A stretch of 64,000 bases of DNA from Salibacterium halotolerans (GTDB lineage Bacteria > Bacillota > Bacilli > Bacillales > Marinococcaceae): positions 171,007 through 235,006 of the forward strand of contig NZ_FOXD01000004.1 in assembly GCF_900115625.1 (NCBI RefSeq), in the 5' to 3' direction. Of the stretch, positions 24,489 through 33,443 are shown in pieces. A program made the position numbers and the translations under genes. Every line of letters begins with the position of its first letter. The first letter of the stretch is position 1. The notes under the pieces were generated by a model that saw nothing but the letters and a program-made list of their open reading frames with translations, did not search any database and had not been told where the DNA came from.

Positions 24489-24555
24489 TGTGAAAGTATT
24501 CACAAATTCACACAATGCGGTATAATAAAAGTATATAAATTGTGAATTTTTCACA
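24489..24555 (+). promoter_or_regulatory. Promoter flanked by two Rex-like boxes
   Basis: TGTGAA-AGTA-TTCACA (24489-24504) matches the Rex consensus TTGTGAAnnnnTTCACAA closely. TGTGAA-TTT-TTCACA (24541-24555) is a second, one-base-shorter copy. TATAAT at 24521-24526 is the -10 hexamer, with the first box over the -35. Rex senses NADH/NAD+, so the DoxX gene is probably derepressed under low oxygen or reductive stress. Confidence 0.6.
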
Positions 24556-24570
24556 TAAGAAGGAATGAAT

Positions 24571-25085
24571 ATGTTTATCCGTTATTTGAAGGAGTCCATG
24601 GTTGCAGCGGTATTGTTTCTGGCGGCCCGCTTATATTTAGGCTGGACGTGGCTCACGTCGGGACTTAGAAAAATCACAGACGGCTTTAACCCCGGCGGAT
24701 TTCTGCAGGGAGCTGTCGCCGAACCTGTCATGCAGGGTGGAGGAGCGGCCCCGGCCTATCCCTGGTACACAGCCTTCCTGGAACACATCGCTGTTCCAAA
24801 CGCCGGCGTTTTTGGCTTCCTCGTGATGTGGGGGAAGTGCTGGTAGGTGCCGGCTTGATTGTCGGCTTGTTCACAACCACAGACGCATTCTTCGGCGGTA
24901 CGATGAACATGGCGTTTCTGCTGGCAGGTACCGTGTCGACCAACCCGATGATGTTGATTCTCGCCATCCTTATCCTCGTTGGAAAAGGAAATGCCGGTAC
25001 CACCGGACTTGACCGTTTCGTACCTTTCCTAAAAGAAAAAACCGGCCGAAAACCGAAAGAACAGCAAACACCAAAAACAGCGTAA
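24571..25085 (+). pseudogene. DoxX-family membrane protein, frameshifted
   Basis: Two overlapping frames make one DoxX protein of about 171 residues. The first frame has FLAARLYLGWTWLTSGLRK; the second continues GEVLVGAGLIVGLFTT and ends in a basic tail. The break lies in a run of five G at about 24831-24835; one more G would restore the frame (MWGEVLVGAG). AAGGA lies before ATG 24571. DoxX proteins are four-span membrane proteins linked to thiol and redox stress. The frameshift could be real or an error in the assembly. Confidence 0.75.
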
Positions 25086-25090
25086 CGTTG

Positions 25091-25120
25091 AAAAAAGCCC
25101 TGGAATGAGGGCTTTTTTAT
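25091..25120 (+). terminator. Terminator after DoxX
   Basis: AAAAAAGCCC pairs with GGGCTTTTTT. A decayed copy of this terminator and the preceding codons lies at 41535-41624. Confidence 0.85.
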
Positions 25121-25562
25121 TTCGAGGTATCCTGGCTGCCCCGTCTCATGAATACTTCCGGGCATAGAAACACTCATCTGCTTTGTCATGAAAGTGATTG
25201 TTTTCTCCAGGGTTTGGCGTGATGGAACATCTTTTCCATCATCTCCGGCATTGGCGCTGGTTCCCTTTGTTAAAAATTGTCCTCATTGACCATGAAAGCC
25301 TCTTATGAATGATTTACGATAAAGATAGCCATACAGCACAATGACAAAAAAGGGGGGGAAGGAAGTTCTTTTCGTTTTAAATAAGTTTCTCCTTTGATAG
25401 AATCTAAGACCCAAATGAACGATGTATGTTTCAATTGAATTCAGAATTTTCTATCTAAAATAAAGAATCATGTCCATTGTCTATCGGAGTAATCTATTTT
25501 TATGAAGGTAAGGAGAGACCGGAATTTTTGAAAGCGCTATCAAATAAAAAGGGGGAAGGACC
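25121..25562. other. Gene-free stretch before the ABC sugar operon
   Basis: No coding region is convincing. It carries the leader of the downstream operon and its cre site; nothing else recognisable. Confidence 0.4.
25529..25542 (+). promoter_or_regulatory. cre site of the ABC sugar operon
   Basis: TGAAAGCGCTATCA differs from the ideal palindromic cre by one base. It lies just before the ribosome site of the binding-protein gene, where bound CcpA would block transcription during growth on preferred sugars. Confidence 0.75.
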
Positions 25563-26882
25563 TTGAAAACATTCTCATGGGTTTCGGTGAGCAGTGCGTT
25601 GTTGTTATCGGTTGGGCTGATTGGCTGCAGCGGCGGGGAGTCTTCAAGCAGTGACGGAGGAAGCGGTGGCGGGGATGAACCCGTTGAATTGGAGTTTCTG
25701 GTGGCGGATTCGGTGAATACGAGAGGGCTGGAGGCGGTAGCGGAGGCCGCCGAGGAAGAACTGAATATTTCGGTCACTTTTGACATCCGTCCGGGTGGTC
25801 CGGAGGGCGAAAATGTGGTGAAAACGAGACTGGCGACCGGCGAAATCGCGGACATGATGATTTATAACGCCGGAGCTCTGCTGGAAACGATCAATCCTAC
25901 CCGGAACTTCGTGGATTTGTCGGAAGAGCCGTACATGGACAAAATGATGGAAAATTACAAGGAAACGGTCTCTTTCGGGGACGGCGTATACGGGGTGCCG
26001 AGCCAGTCGAGCAACGTCGGGGGCTGGCTGTACAATAAAACCATTTACGAAGAGCTTGGGCTGGAGATTCCTGAAACATGGGATGAATTGATGGAGAATA
26101 TGCAGGCGGTGAAAGATGCCGGTTATACGGCGGCGGTCGGCGCGTTCGACGAGATTTCAAGAACGCAGATTCCGGTGTTGGCGGACTATTATAATGTGCA
26201 GAAACTGGCGCCGGACTTCGCGGAAGAATACACGGCCGGTGACGCCAAATTCGCGGACACTCCGGCAGCCCTGCGAAGTTTTGAAAAAGCCTATGAACTG
26301 GGCCCTGGCGGCAATGATTTCTATAATGAAGATTTTAATGCGACCACCCATGAACAGGGCATGGCGATGCTTGCCACAGGAGAAGCGGCTCACTTTGCCA
26401 ACTTATCGAATGTTCTGCCTACCATCGAAGATAACCACCCCAAGCAGGTGGAAAATATCGGTATTTTCCCTCAGCCGGCGGATGGAGAGCATGAACCAGG
26501 TTTTACAGTATGGATGCCAAACGCCATCTTAATCAGTCAATCGTCGGAAAACAAGGAAGCGGCCAAGAAATGGGTTGAGTTCTATATGTCGGACGAAGGA
26601 CAGCGGATTTTCGCCGAGAACTTTGACAGTATCGGACCGTATGTCGTGGAAGGCGTAGAGATACCGGACGATGCGTATGCTGCGGTTAAGCAGATGCAGC
26701 CGTACTTTGATGAAGGACGGACAGCGCCGGCCCTGGAGTTTGTGAGCCCGATCAAGGGAGCGAACCTGCCGCAGATTCTGTCTGAAGTCGGAGGAGGCTT
26801 CATGTCTCCGGAAGAAGGCGCCGAGATGTATGACCAAGACGCAGAACGGCAGGCGCAGCAGTTAGGCATTGAAGACTGGTAG
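25563..26882 (+). CDS. Carbohydrate ABC transporter substrate-binding lipoprotein
   Basis: A 439-residue family-1 type extracellular binding protein. The TTG start follows GGGGGAAGGA. The signal peptide ends in the lipobox LIGC with Cys22 as lipidation site, followed by a Ser/Gly linker. Typical features are VDLSEEPYMDKM, GGWLYNKTIYEELGLEIPETW and a C-terminal NLPQILSEVGGG. It captures a sugar outside the membrane for the two permeases downstream. The ligand is unknown; the downstream isomerase, dehydrogenase and sulfatase-fold genes suggest an uncommon or modified sugar. Confidence 0.9.
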   Translation: MKTFSWVSVSSALLLSVGLIGCSGGESSSSDGGSGGGDEPVELEFLVADSVNTRGLEAVAEAAEEELNISVTFDIRPGGPEGENVVKTRLATGEIADMMIYNAGALLETINPTRNFVDLSEEPYMDKMMENYKETVSFGDGVYGVPSQSSNVGGWLYNKTIYEELGLEIPETWDELMENMQAVKDAGYTAAVGAFDEISRTQIPVLADYYNVQKLAPDFAEEYTAGDAKFADTPAALRSFEKAYELGPGGNDFYNEDFNATTHEQGMAMLATGEAAHFANLSNVLPTIEDNHPKQVENIGIFPQPADGEHEPGFTVWMPNAILISQSSENKEAAKKWVEFYMSDEGQRIFAENFDSIGPYVVEGVEIPDDAYAAVKQMQPYFDEGRTAPALEFVSPIKGANLPQILSEVGGGFMSPEEGAEMYDQDAERQAQQLGIEDW

Positions 26883-26957
26883 GAGCATAACCCAGGGAAG
26901 AAGCTGCGCTTCCGACGCAAAAGCACGGCTTCTTCCGGATAAAAAGGAGGGGGTCAC

Positions 26958-27824
26958 ATGAATGCCAACAATAACCGGATGTATTCCTATTACTTTCTGC
27001 TGCCGGCCGGTATTATCTATTTTGTATTCTTTCTGTTTCCGACGTTGATGTCTTTCTTTTACAGCATGACGTGGTGGACCTTGACAGATTGGGAGTTCAT
27101 CGGTTTTGAAAACTTCATCACCTTTTTTGAAAGTCCGTCGCTTCGGATCGGGTTTCGGAATACATTATTCTTTGCGGGAACCGCTGTGACGGGAAAAGTC
27201 ATCCTTGGCTTATTGATAGCGGTGTTTCTTACATCCAAAATCAGAAATAAAGATATGCTGCGTTCGATCGTGTTTTTTCCGGTTCTGATCAGTGCCATCG
27301 CGGTAGGGGCTACCTTCGGCGTATTAATGCACCCCACCGACGGCATTATCAACAATGGACTCAACCTGATCGGGCTGCCATCCGTGGATTGGCTCGGCAA
27401 TCCGAATCTGGCGATCTTTTCGGTCGCCTTCACCGATATCTGGCGCGGCGTCGGCATTGCCACTGTCATATTTATCGCGGGTATCATGGCCATTCCCGGC
27501 GATTATAAAGAAGCATTGAAAATAGACGGAGGGAACACCTTCCAGGAATTCCGGCACATCATCCTTCCTTTATCACGTCCGGCGATGAATACTGTCATCA
27601 TTCTCGCTCTGATTGATGGACTTCGGAATTTCGACCTTGTCTGGGCGATGACAGGAGGAGGACCCGGTTTCAGCTCGGATGTCCTGGCTTCGATTATTTA
27701 TAAACAGTACGCCAGCGGGTTCTACGGACTGGCTACCGCAGGGAATGTCATCTTATTTTTCTTCGTGGCGTGTATCGCATTTCCTGTCTTCAAATTTATT
27801 AATCGAAAAGAGGTGGACCTATGA
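26958..27824 (+). CDS. Sugar ABC transporter permease, MalF/UgpA type
   Basis: A 288-residue protein with six predicted spans. The cytoplasmic EAA loop reads EALKIDGGNTFQEFRHIILP, which contacts the ATPase. AAGGAGGGGG precedes the ATG. It overlaps the next permease by four bases. No ATPase gene is in the cluster, so a shared MsmX-type ATPase probably energises the transporter. Confidence 0.9.
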   Translation: MNANNNRMYSYYFLLPAGIIYFVFFLFPTLMSFFYSMTWWTLTDWEFIGFENFITFFESPSLRIGFRNTLFFAGTAVTGKVILGLLIAVFLTSKIRNKDMLRSIVFFPVLISAIAVGATFGVLMHPTDGIINNGLNLIGLPSVDWLGNPNLAIFSVAFTDIWRGVGIATVIFIAGIMAIPGDYKEALKIDGGNTFQEFRHIILPLSRPAMNTVIILALIDGLRNFDLVWAMTGGGPGFSSDVLASIIYKQYASGFYGLATAGNVILFFFVACIAFPVFKFINRKEVDL

Positions 27825-28663
27825 GCGCAAAAAGAGAAAAAAGAAGCAAACGGACGCTGGCTGCCGAAATCGCGGGTACGCTGGTGGCTCTTTTATTCTT
27901 CGGCGTCCCGGCTTACTTCGTACTGATCAACTCCATGAAAACGTCAACGGAAGCCGCCCGGCTGGAGCTGGGGTGGCCAAATTCCTTTGAATTTCTCGCC
28001 AACTACGGCGAAGTGATTACTGCCAATGACGGCAGGCTGCTGCTTGCCTTCTTCAACAGCGCGGTGATCACTGTGTTTACCATCCTTTTACTGATCATCG
28101 TCTGTTCGATGGCGGCATTTGTTTTGGCGCGGCGGCAGGGGATGGCGAAACATCTGAACTATTTGGTGCTGGTTGGGCTCATGATACCGCCGGCGATTGT
28201 TCCTACAATATGGGTGCTGCAGGGACTGGGGCTTTTTAAAACGTTTCCCGGCATCATTTTTCTGGAGACGGCGCTGCGGTTCTCGTTTGCCTGTATTCTG
28301 TACAGGGCGTTTGTGGCGACGATTCCAAAAGAACTGGATGAAGCGGCGCTCATTGACGGTTGCGGACCGCTGCGTCTGTTCTTTCAGATTATTTTCCCGC
28401 TGCTCAAACCCGTTACGTCCACCATTATTGTGCTGTCGTCGATTCAGGTGTACAACGACTTCGAGAATATGTTGTATTTCTTCCCGGGCTCGGAGAATGC
28501 CACGGTGCAGCTGACGCTGTATAACTATACCGGGTTGTTTGGAACGTCGTACAACTTGCTGTTTGCCAATGTCATCTTGATTTGTATTCCGATGCTGATT
28601 CTGTTCATTTTCTTCAATAAACGTATTGTATCGGGAATGACCGCCGGTGCGGTCAAAGGGTGA
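27821..28663 (+). CDS. Sugar ABC transporter permease, MalG/UgpE type
   Basis: A 280-residue six-span protein. The EAA loop is ELDEAALIDGCGPLRLFFQI. Its ATG overlaps the stop of the first permease (ATGA), so the two are translationally coupled. Together they form the membrane channel of the importer. Confidence 0.9.
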   Translation: MSAKREKRSKRTLAAEIAGTLVALLFFGVPAYFVLINSMKTSTEAARLELGWPNSFEFLANYGEVITANDGRLLLAFFNSAVITVFTILLLIIVCSMAAFVLARRQGMAKHLNYLVLVGLMIPPAIVPTIWVLQGLGLFKTFPGIIFLETALRFSFACILYRAFVATIPKELDEAALIDGCGPLRLFFQIIFPLLKPVTSTIIVLSSIQVYNDFENMLYFFPGSENATVQLTLYNYTGLFGTSYNLLFANVILICIPMLILFIFFNKRIVSGMTAGAVKG

Positions 28664-28779
28664 GAAGACGTCCGTATCAGGCTGTATAGACACTGCGGCT
28701 GGCGGGATAAACCATGTACCCCCGGCAGAATGATTTTATAATGAAAGCGAGAACAAAAAAAGAAAAGGGAGAGATCAGG

Positions 28780-29607
28780 ATGAAGCTTGGTGTGAATACG
28801 GTATTATTTGGAGGATACGATGTAAAAACAGCGGTGGAGCATATCGCTTTCAGCGGTTATGACGGCTTGGAACTGGCTTCAATCGCGGGCATGGCGGAGC
28901 ATCTGACGGATACCGCCACGGATCAGGATCTGACAGAGATCCGGAAAATGGCGGAGGAAGCGGAACTGGACCTGTACTGCATCGAAGCGGCGACGGATAT
29001 TTTACAGCCGGAAAACCGTGAACGTACCAAAAGGGTGTTCGAACGGGCGGCCAAACTCGGCATTCCCATGGTGACTACGGGAAGCTCCGGGGCATCGGAT
29101 GACGAAGCGGAAACCGAAGCGTCCCTGCGCGCCATTGAAGAACTGGCCGGAGCTGCGCAGGATGCAGGAATTCGTTATGCGCTGAAATTGCACTACGGAC
29201 AGAGCATATATAATACGAAGACGGCGCTGCGGCTGATGAAGGAAGTAAGAAATCCGGCGCTCGGGTTGAATGTGGATGCAACCCATGTCGGCCGGGTCGG
29301 AGACGATCCGGTGGAGGCCATCGACGCGCTGCAGGATCATATCATTCACACCCACATCCGGGACACCTTTATCGAGCAGCTGAAAATCGCCCCTCCGGAA
29401 TACCAGATTGCAGGAAGAGGATCGGTGCCGCTCAAAGATGTTGTCGATAAGATGGTGGAAACGAAATACGACGGAGCGGTGGTGCTTGAAATCATCGGCG
29501 CCAACGCATACAGCCTGCCGAAAGCCGCGGCCATCGCCGCCGAAAGCAGGGGGTACTTGGGCAGACTGTTCGAAGAATCCATGGAGAGAAAGGACGTGGC
29601 ACGATGA
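28780..29607 (+). CDS. Sugar-phosphate isomerase/epimerase-like TIM barrel
   Basis: A 275-residue AP-endonuclease-2-type barrel (IolE/hydroxypyruvate isomerase group). It begins MKLGVNTVLFGGYDVKTAV and has metal-site motifs LKLHYGQSIYN, NVDATHVGRVGDD and HTHIRDTF. The ATG at 28780 has GGGAGAG upstream; earlier in-frame ATGs lack one. It overlaps the next gene by four bases. It likely isomerises or dehydrates the imported sugar or its keto form, as IolE does in inositol breakdown. Confidence 0.82.
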   Translation: MKLGVNTVLFGGYDVKTAVEHIAFSGYDGLELASIAGMAEHLTDTATDQDLTEIRKMAEEAELDLYCIEAATDILQPENRERTKRVFERAAKLGIPMVTTGSSGASDDEAETEASLRAIEELAGAAQDAGIRYALKLHYGQSIYNTKTALRLMKEVRNPALGLNVDATHVGRVGDDPVEAIDALQDHIIHTHIRDTFIEQLKIAPPEYQIAGRGSVPLKDVVDKMVETKYDGAVVLEIIGANAYSLPKAAAIAAESRGYLGRLFEESMERKDVAR

Positions 29608-30620
29608 TCAGGGTTGCTGTCGTAGGAGTTAACAATATAGGAAACGTTCACTGCCGGTATTACAGTCAGAATCCCGATGCGGAGCTGACCGCCGTATGCG
29701 ATATCGTGGAGGAACGCGCGCAGGCCGCGGCGGATCAGTACGGCGGCAAAGCGTATACAGACATGCTGACGATGCTGGACCAGGAAGACATAGACATCGT
29801 AAGCATCGCGACAGCCGGGGAAGAGAACGGCGGCGATCACTACGGACCGGCTGTGACAGCCATCGAAGCGGGAAAAGATGTGCTCGTGGAAAAGCCAATC
29901 TCCAATGATATAGACAAAGCACGGGACCTCGTCCGTCTGGCTGAAGAGCGGAATGTACGGCTTGCGAGCAATTTAAACCACCGTTTTGTGCCGGCGGCGT
30001 ATAAAGGCAGAGAGCTCATCGACGAAGGACAACTCGGGACGCTCCTGTTTTTGAACATGAAGCTGACCATCGGCAATCCAAAAGAAACAAGTCCCTGGTT
30101 TCACCTGCGTGCGCTTCATCCACACTCGATTGATGTGATGCGCTATTTCGGCGGGGATATTAAACGGGTGCAGTCCTTTATGACCAAAGCACCCGGCCGC
30201 AATATCTGGTCGACGGCTTCGATCAACCTTGAATTTGCAAGCGGCGCGGTCGGACATTTAACGGGGAGCTATGACATGGCCGCGCGCCACCCGATTGAAT
30301 ACTGCGAGGCGGCGGGAAACAAAGGCCGGTTTGTGATTGATAATGTCTATGAAAATATGACGTTCTATCCACATCATAAAGATGAATTGACGGTGCTCCG
30401 CAACTCGATCATGACAGGGGTTGGCAGCTTCCAGGAGACATTCAAAAACAGGCTGGATGATTTTGTGAGGCAGGTAAAAGAAGGCGCGTCCCCCCGGGAT
30501 ATAGAAGCTTCCGGCGCCCACGCATTAGCCGGTCAGGAAGTGATAGAAGCCGCGATCCGTTCCCAGATTGAAAACGGCGCGGTGGTGGAAGTGCCGGGAA
30601 TTCAAGGAGGTGGACAATGA
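29604..30620 (+). CDS. Gfo/Idh/MocA-family dehydrogenase
   Basis: A 338-residue oxidoreductase. The Rossmann start is VAVVGVNNIGNVH, EKPISNDI carries the catalytic-type Lys-Pro, and ALHPHSIDVMRYFGG holds the family histidine. Both ends overlap their neighbours by four bases, placing it firmly in the operon. The family oxidises or reduces sugars and inositols with NAD(P). Confidence 0.88.
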   Translation: MIRVAVVGVNNIGNVHCRYYSQNPDAELTAVCDIVEERAQAAADQYGGKAYTDMLTMLDQEDIDIVSIATAGEENGGDHYGPAVTAIEAGKDVLVEKPISNDIDKARDLVRLAEERNVRLASNLNHRFVPAAYKGRELIDEGQLGTLLFLNMKLTIGNPKETSPWFHLRALHPHSIDVMRYFGGDIKRVQSFMTKAPGRNIWSTASINLEFASGAVGHLTGSYDMAARHPIEYCEAAGNKGRFVIDNVYENMTFYPHHKDELTVLRNSIMTGVGSFQETFKNRLDDFVRQVKEGASPRDIEASGAHALAGQEVIEAAIRSQIENGAVVEVPGIQGGGQ

Positions 30621-30979
30621 CTGGAAAGCAAAAATGGCTCATTCCCGACGGTTTTTTACAGCCCCAAAGCTCCGGAGACCAGGTCAGCCATGAAGCGGTC
30701 TGTGTGCTGAACCTGGAAGAGGAGTCCGCCTTGATCCGTCTCACTTTCTATTTTGAAGACCGTGATCCGATGGAAGATTTCACAGCGGAATGCCCGGGAA
30801 GACGCACCCACCATATCCGGCTGGATCAACTCACCGACGACAGTGGGTGCGGGGTGCCGCGAAACGTTCCGTACGCCGTCGAAGTGGACAGTTCCGTGCC
30901 TGTGATTGTCCAGCACAGCCGTCTGGACACCTCCCAGGAGCCGTTGGCGTTATGTACAACGATGGCCTATTCCGGTTAA
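30617..30979 (+). CDS. Sensory rhodopsin transducer (ASRT)-family protein
   Basis: A 120-residue beta-sandwich protein. KQKWLIPDGFLQP, SHEAVCVLNLEEE, ITFYFEDRDP-like LTFYFEDRDPMEDF and VPVIVQHSRLDT match the family of the Anabaena sensory rhodopsin transducer. No rhodopsin is present. It overlaps the dehydrogenase by four bases. Homologues without rhodopsins are found in sugar-use clusters, where they are suspected to bind a carbohydrate; that role is inferred here too. Confidence 0.8.
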   Translation: MTGKQKWLIPDGFLQPQSSGDQVSHEAVCVLNLEEESALIRLTFYFEDRDPMEDFTAECPGRRTHHIRLDQLTDDSGCGVPRNVPYAVEVDSSVPVIVQHSRLDTSQEPLALCTTMAYSG

Positions 30980-31042
30980 CCTGCTTGAGATTCCATGTAC
31001 AAACAGTGGCTCCGGTTATGATGAAGAAGGGTGGAATGAACC

Positions 31043-31957
31043 ATGAAGCAGCTGAAAAGCAGTCAATTTATGAACGAAAAACATTTTCCTTTCTGGATTG
31101 ATTTCAAGGTTCATACCGAGGAGAATATTCCTCCCGTTCACGTTCATGATTTCATTGAATTGGTATATGTCACGCATGGTAAAGCCGAGCACATCTTCGA
31201 AGGAAAACGGTATGAAGTATGCGCGGGGGATGTGTTCATCGTAAACCCCGGCGAGGTTCATACGTATAACCTGATTGCCGGAAAAGAGCTCGGCATCATC
31301 AATTGTTTGTTTCTGTCCACGCTTATTGATGACATCTGGCTCAGCAACCTGGGCGTTTCCGAGGCGATGGATTATTTTTATATCCACCCGTTTTTGAACC
31401 AGAAGGAACGGTTCCATCACTGCCTTAACCTGCGGGGTACGTGCGCGGATACGATTTACGTCCAATTTGAAAAAATGGCGGAAGAGTTCAACAGTCAAAA
31501 AGAGGGCTACGCCACGTTGATCCGTCTGCAGCTCGTGCAGATGCTGATGGAGCTCTCGAGAATTTACCGGCAGCAGCAGAGTTATACCAGACACTGGAAG
31601 GTCCCGCATGAAGAGCGGAAAGTTCTCGTGCAGCGGATCTGGGGGTATCTTGAACGCCATTTTGATCAAAAGCTGACCCTCGCCGGTTTGTCGGCTCTGT
31701 ACAATATCAGCTCGCGCCATTTAAACAGGGTATTTAAAGCCGAAACCGGGCAGACGGTCATAGAAGCGGTGCATCATATCCGTATCAAACGGGCGAAGGT
31801 CCTGCTGTCGGAAACACCGGACAAGGTAATCTGCATCGCCATGGATGTGGGGTATGAAGACCCTGCTTTCTTCACCCGGCTGTTTACACGCCAGGTCGGG
31901 TGCTCCCCGGGAAAATACCGGGAGCTGAGCACAAAAACCCTACAGGAAGCGGAATAA
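31043..31957 (+). CDS. AraC-family regulator with cupin sensor
   Basis: A 304-residue regulator. The N-terminal cupin sensor carries HVHDFIELVYV and GDVFIVNPGEVH. The C-terminal double helix-turn-helix has LAGLSALYNISSRHLNRVFK and AMDVGYEDPAFFTRLF. It follows the ASRT gene and precedes the sulfatase-like gene on the same strand. It probably activates the cluster when the sugar binds the cupin. Confidence 0.9.
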   Translation: MKQLKSSQFMNEKHFPFWIDFKVHTEENIPPVHVHDFIELVYVTHGKAEHIFEGKRYEVCAGDVFIVNPGEVHTYNLIAGKELGIINCLFLSTLIDDIWLSNLGVSEAMDYFYIHPFLNQKERFHHCLNLRGTCADTIYVQFEKMAEEFNSQKEGYATLIRLQLVQMLMELSRIYRQQQSYTRHWKVPHEERKVLVQRIWGYLERHFDQKLTLAGLSALYNISSRHLNRVFKAETGQTVIEAVHHIRIKRAKVLLSETPDKVICIAMDVGYEDPAFFTRLFTRQVGCSPGKYRELSTKTLQEAE

Positions 31958-31980
31958 AACGAAGGGACGTGTAAGGTGTT

Positions 31981-33366
31981 ATGAACAAACCAAACGTTAT
32001 TATTTTAGGTATCGACAGCCTGCGGCGCGATTATATGAGCTGTTACGCCCACCACCACCAGACGACACCCCATATCGATAAGTTTGCCGAAGAAGGGGTG
32101 TTGTTTGAACATCATTTCAGTCCGAGCATTCCGACCACGCCCGCGTATGCGAACATGTTGATGGGCGGTGACTGCTTTGACACCAACGTCGTCGGGCTCC
32201 GTCACCAGGGGCCGATCGGCGGGGATGAAGATAAGAAGACCCTGGCCGAAATTCTCGGGAACCAAGGGTATCAGACGACGTGTGTCGGGTTCACCAACAA
32301 CCCGTCCTCGAGAGGATTTCAGCATTATCTCGATTATGAAGCATGGCAGCCCGACGAGACGGGAAGGTGCCCGAAAGCCGAATATTTAAACGAGGTGGCC
32401 ATCCCGGAATTGAAGCGGCTCGAACAGGACGACGACCCTTTTTTCCTGTTTCTCCGGCACATGGATCCCCATTCTCCCTATCTGCCGCCGCGACCGTTTG
32501 AGCGGATGTTCTACGACCGGGATGAAAAGGATCCTTCCAACACGTCGATGGAACCGGTGTATCAGTTCAAGCCCCATGCCGACTTTCTCGCCTCATGGAT
32601 CCCGGACGGGGTGACGGATGAGCAGTACGTCTCGGCGCAGTATGAAGGAGCGGTCGCCTATATGGACGCCTGCATTCAGAACATTTTTCAGACCGTGAAA
32701 GACCTGGGCATTGAAGAAGAGACCCTGGTTGTCGTGACGTCGGACCACGGGGAAACGCTCTACGAACACGAGTGTTACTTTGATCATCACGGAACCTATG
32801 ACAACTGCCTGATGGTTCCTCTTATCGTAAAATACCCGGGAGTCCTGCCGGCCGGAAAGAGAATAACCGATGTGAGCCTGATTGAAGATCTGATGCCGAC
32901 GATCCTCGATGTGCTTGGCATCGAAGACACGAATAACGGCACCGGTCGGAACCTGGCCGGGCTGATGGAAGGGAAAGAGGTGCCCGCGGTGTCTGAATTC
33001 TACATTACGGAATGCACCTGGATGAGAAAGCACGGATGGCGCACGCAGGAGTGGAAACTGATTCAGGCGCTCGAACCCGATTTTCATTTTAAACCGATGA
33101 CCGAATTGTACAATCTGGTGAAAGACCCCGGGGAGAATCATAACCTGGCGGCGGAGGAGCCGGACATCGTACAGCTGCTGCAGGAGCGGATGGAAGCGCA
33201 TATCCGCCGGCGGGAGCAGGAGACCGGCCTCGTGAATCCGATGTACACCAACACCAACTATCACGGGTTGGGCGGCGGACCGTTCACAACCTCCCAGGAA
33301 GCCTACGACAACCTGTATCTCGGCTCCATCACCAACGCCAGATCCCTCCAGGCTAAAGATAAATAA
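31981..33366 (+). CDS. Sulfatase-fold hydrolase with Thr at nucleophile position
   Basis: A 461-residue alkaline-phosphatase-superfamily enzyme. Metal-site motifs IDSLRRDYMS, MDPHSPYLPP and TSDHGETLYEHE are intact. The usual C/S-x-P-x-R modification motif is replaced by TTPAYANMLMG (about 52-62), so formylglycine cannot form at that position. Thr as nucleophile is known in phosphodiesterases and LtaS-type enzymes. A phosphodiester- or phosphoglycoside-cleaving role is thus as likely as sulfate removal. No signal peptide is seen, so it acts in the cytosol on imported substrate. Confidence 0.85.
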   Translation: MNKPNVIILGIDSLRRDYMSCYAHHHQTTPHIDKFAEEGVLFEHHFSPSIPTTPAYANMLMGGDCFDTNVVGLRHQGPIGGDEDKKTLAEILGNQGYQTTCVGFTNNPSSRGFQHYLDYEAWQPDETGRCPKAEYLNEVAIPELKRLEQDDDPFFLFLRHMDPHSPYLPPRPFERMFYDRDEKDPSNTSMEPVYQFKPHADFLASWIPDGVTDEQYVSAQYEGAVAYMDACIQNIFQTVKDLGIEEETLVVVTSDHGETLYEHECYFDHHGTYDNCLMVPLIVKYPGVLPAGKRITDVSLIEDLMPTILDVLGIEDTNNGTGRNLAGLMEGKEVPAVSEFYITECTWMRKHGWRTQEWKLIQALEPDFHFKPMTELYNLVKDPGENHNLAAEEPDIVQLLQERMEAHIRRREQETGLVNPMYTNTNYHGLGGGPFTTSQEAYDNLYLGSITNARSLQAKDK

Positions 33367-33370
33367 TGAA

Positions 33371-33412
33371 AAAACCGCATCCCCGCTGCTGCCGCAGGGG
33401 ATGCGGTTTTTT
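33371..33412. terminator. Bidirectional terminator between the two sulfatase-fold genes
   Basis: AAAACCGCATCCCC pairs with GGGGATGCGGTTTT, with A and T runs outside. It serves the convergent genes ending at 33366 and 33444. Confidence 0.9.
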
Positions 33413-33443
33413 GGCCGTATATGTGCCGGCGCGTAGTACCTGG

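Noticed and set aside
24831..24835. Phase variation by slippage in a G-run
   Set aside because: Five G is too short to be a typical hypermutable tract; kept only as a frameshift.
30617..30979. Light-sensing function of the ASRT-like protein
   Set aside because: No rhodopsin gene is present and the gene is embedded in a sugar operon.
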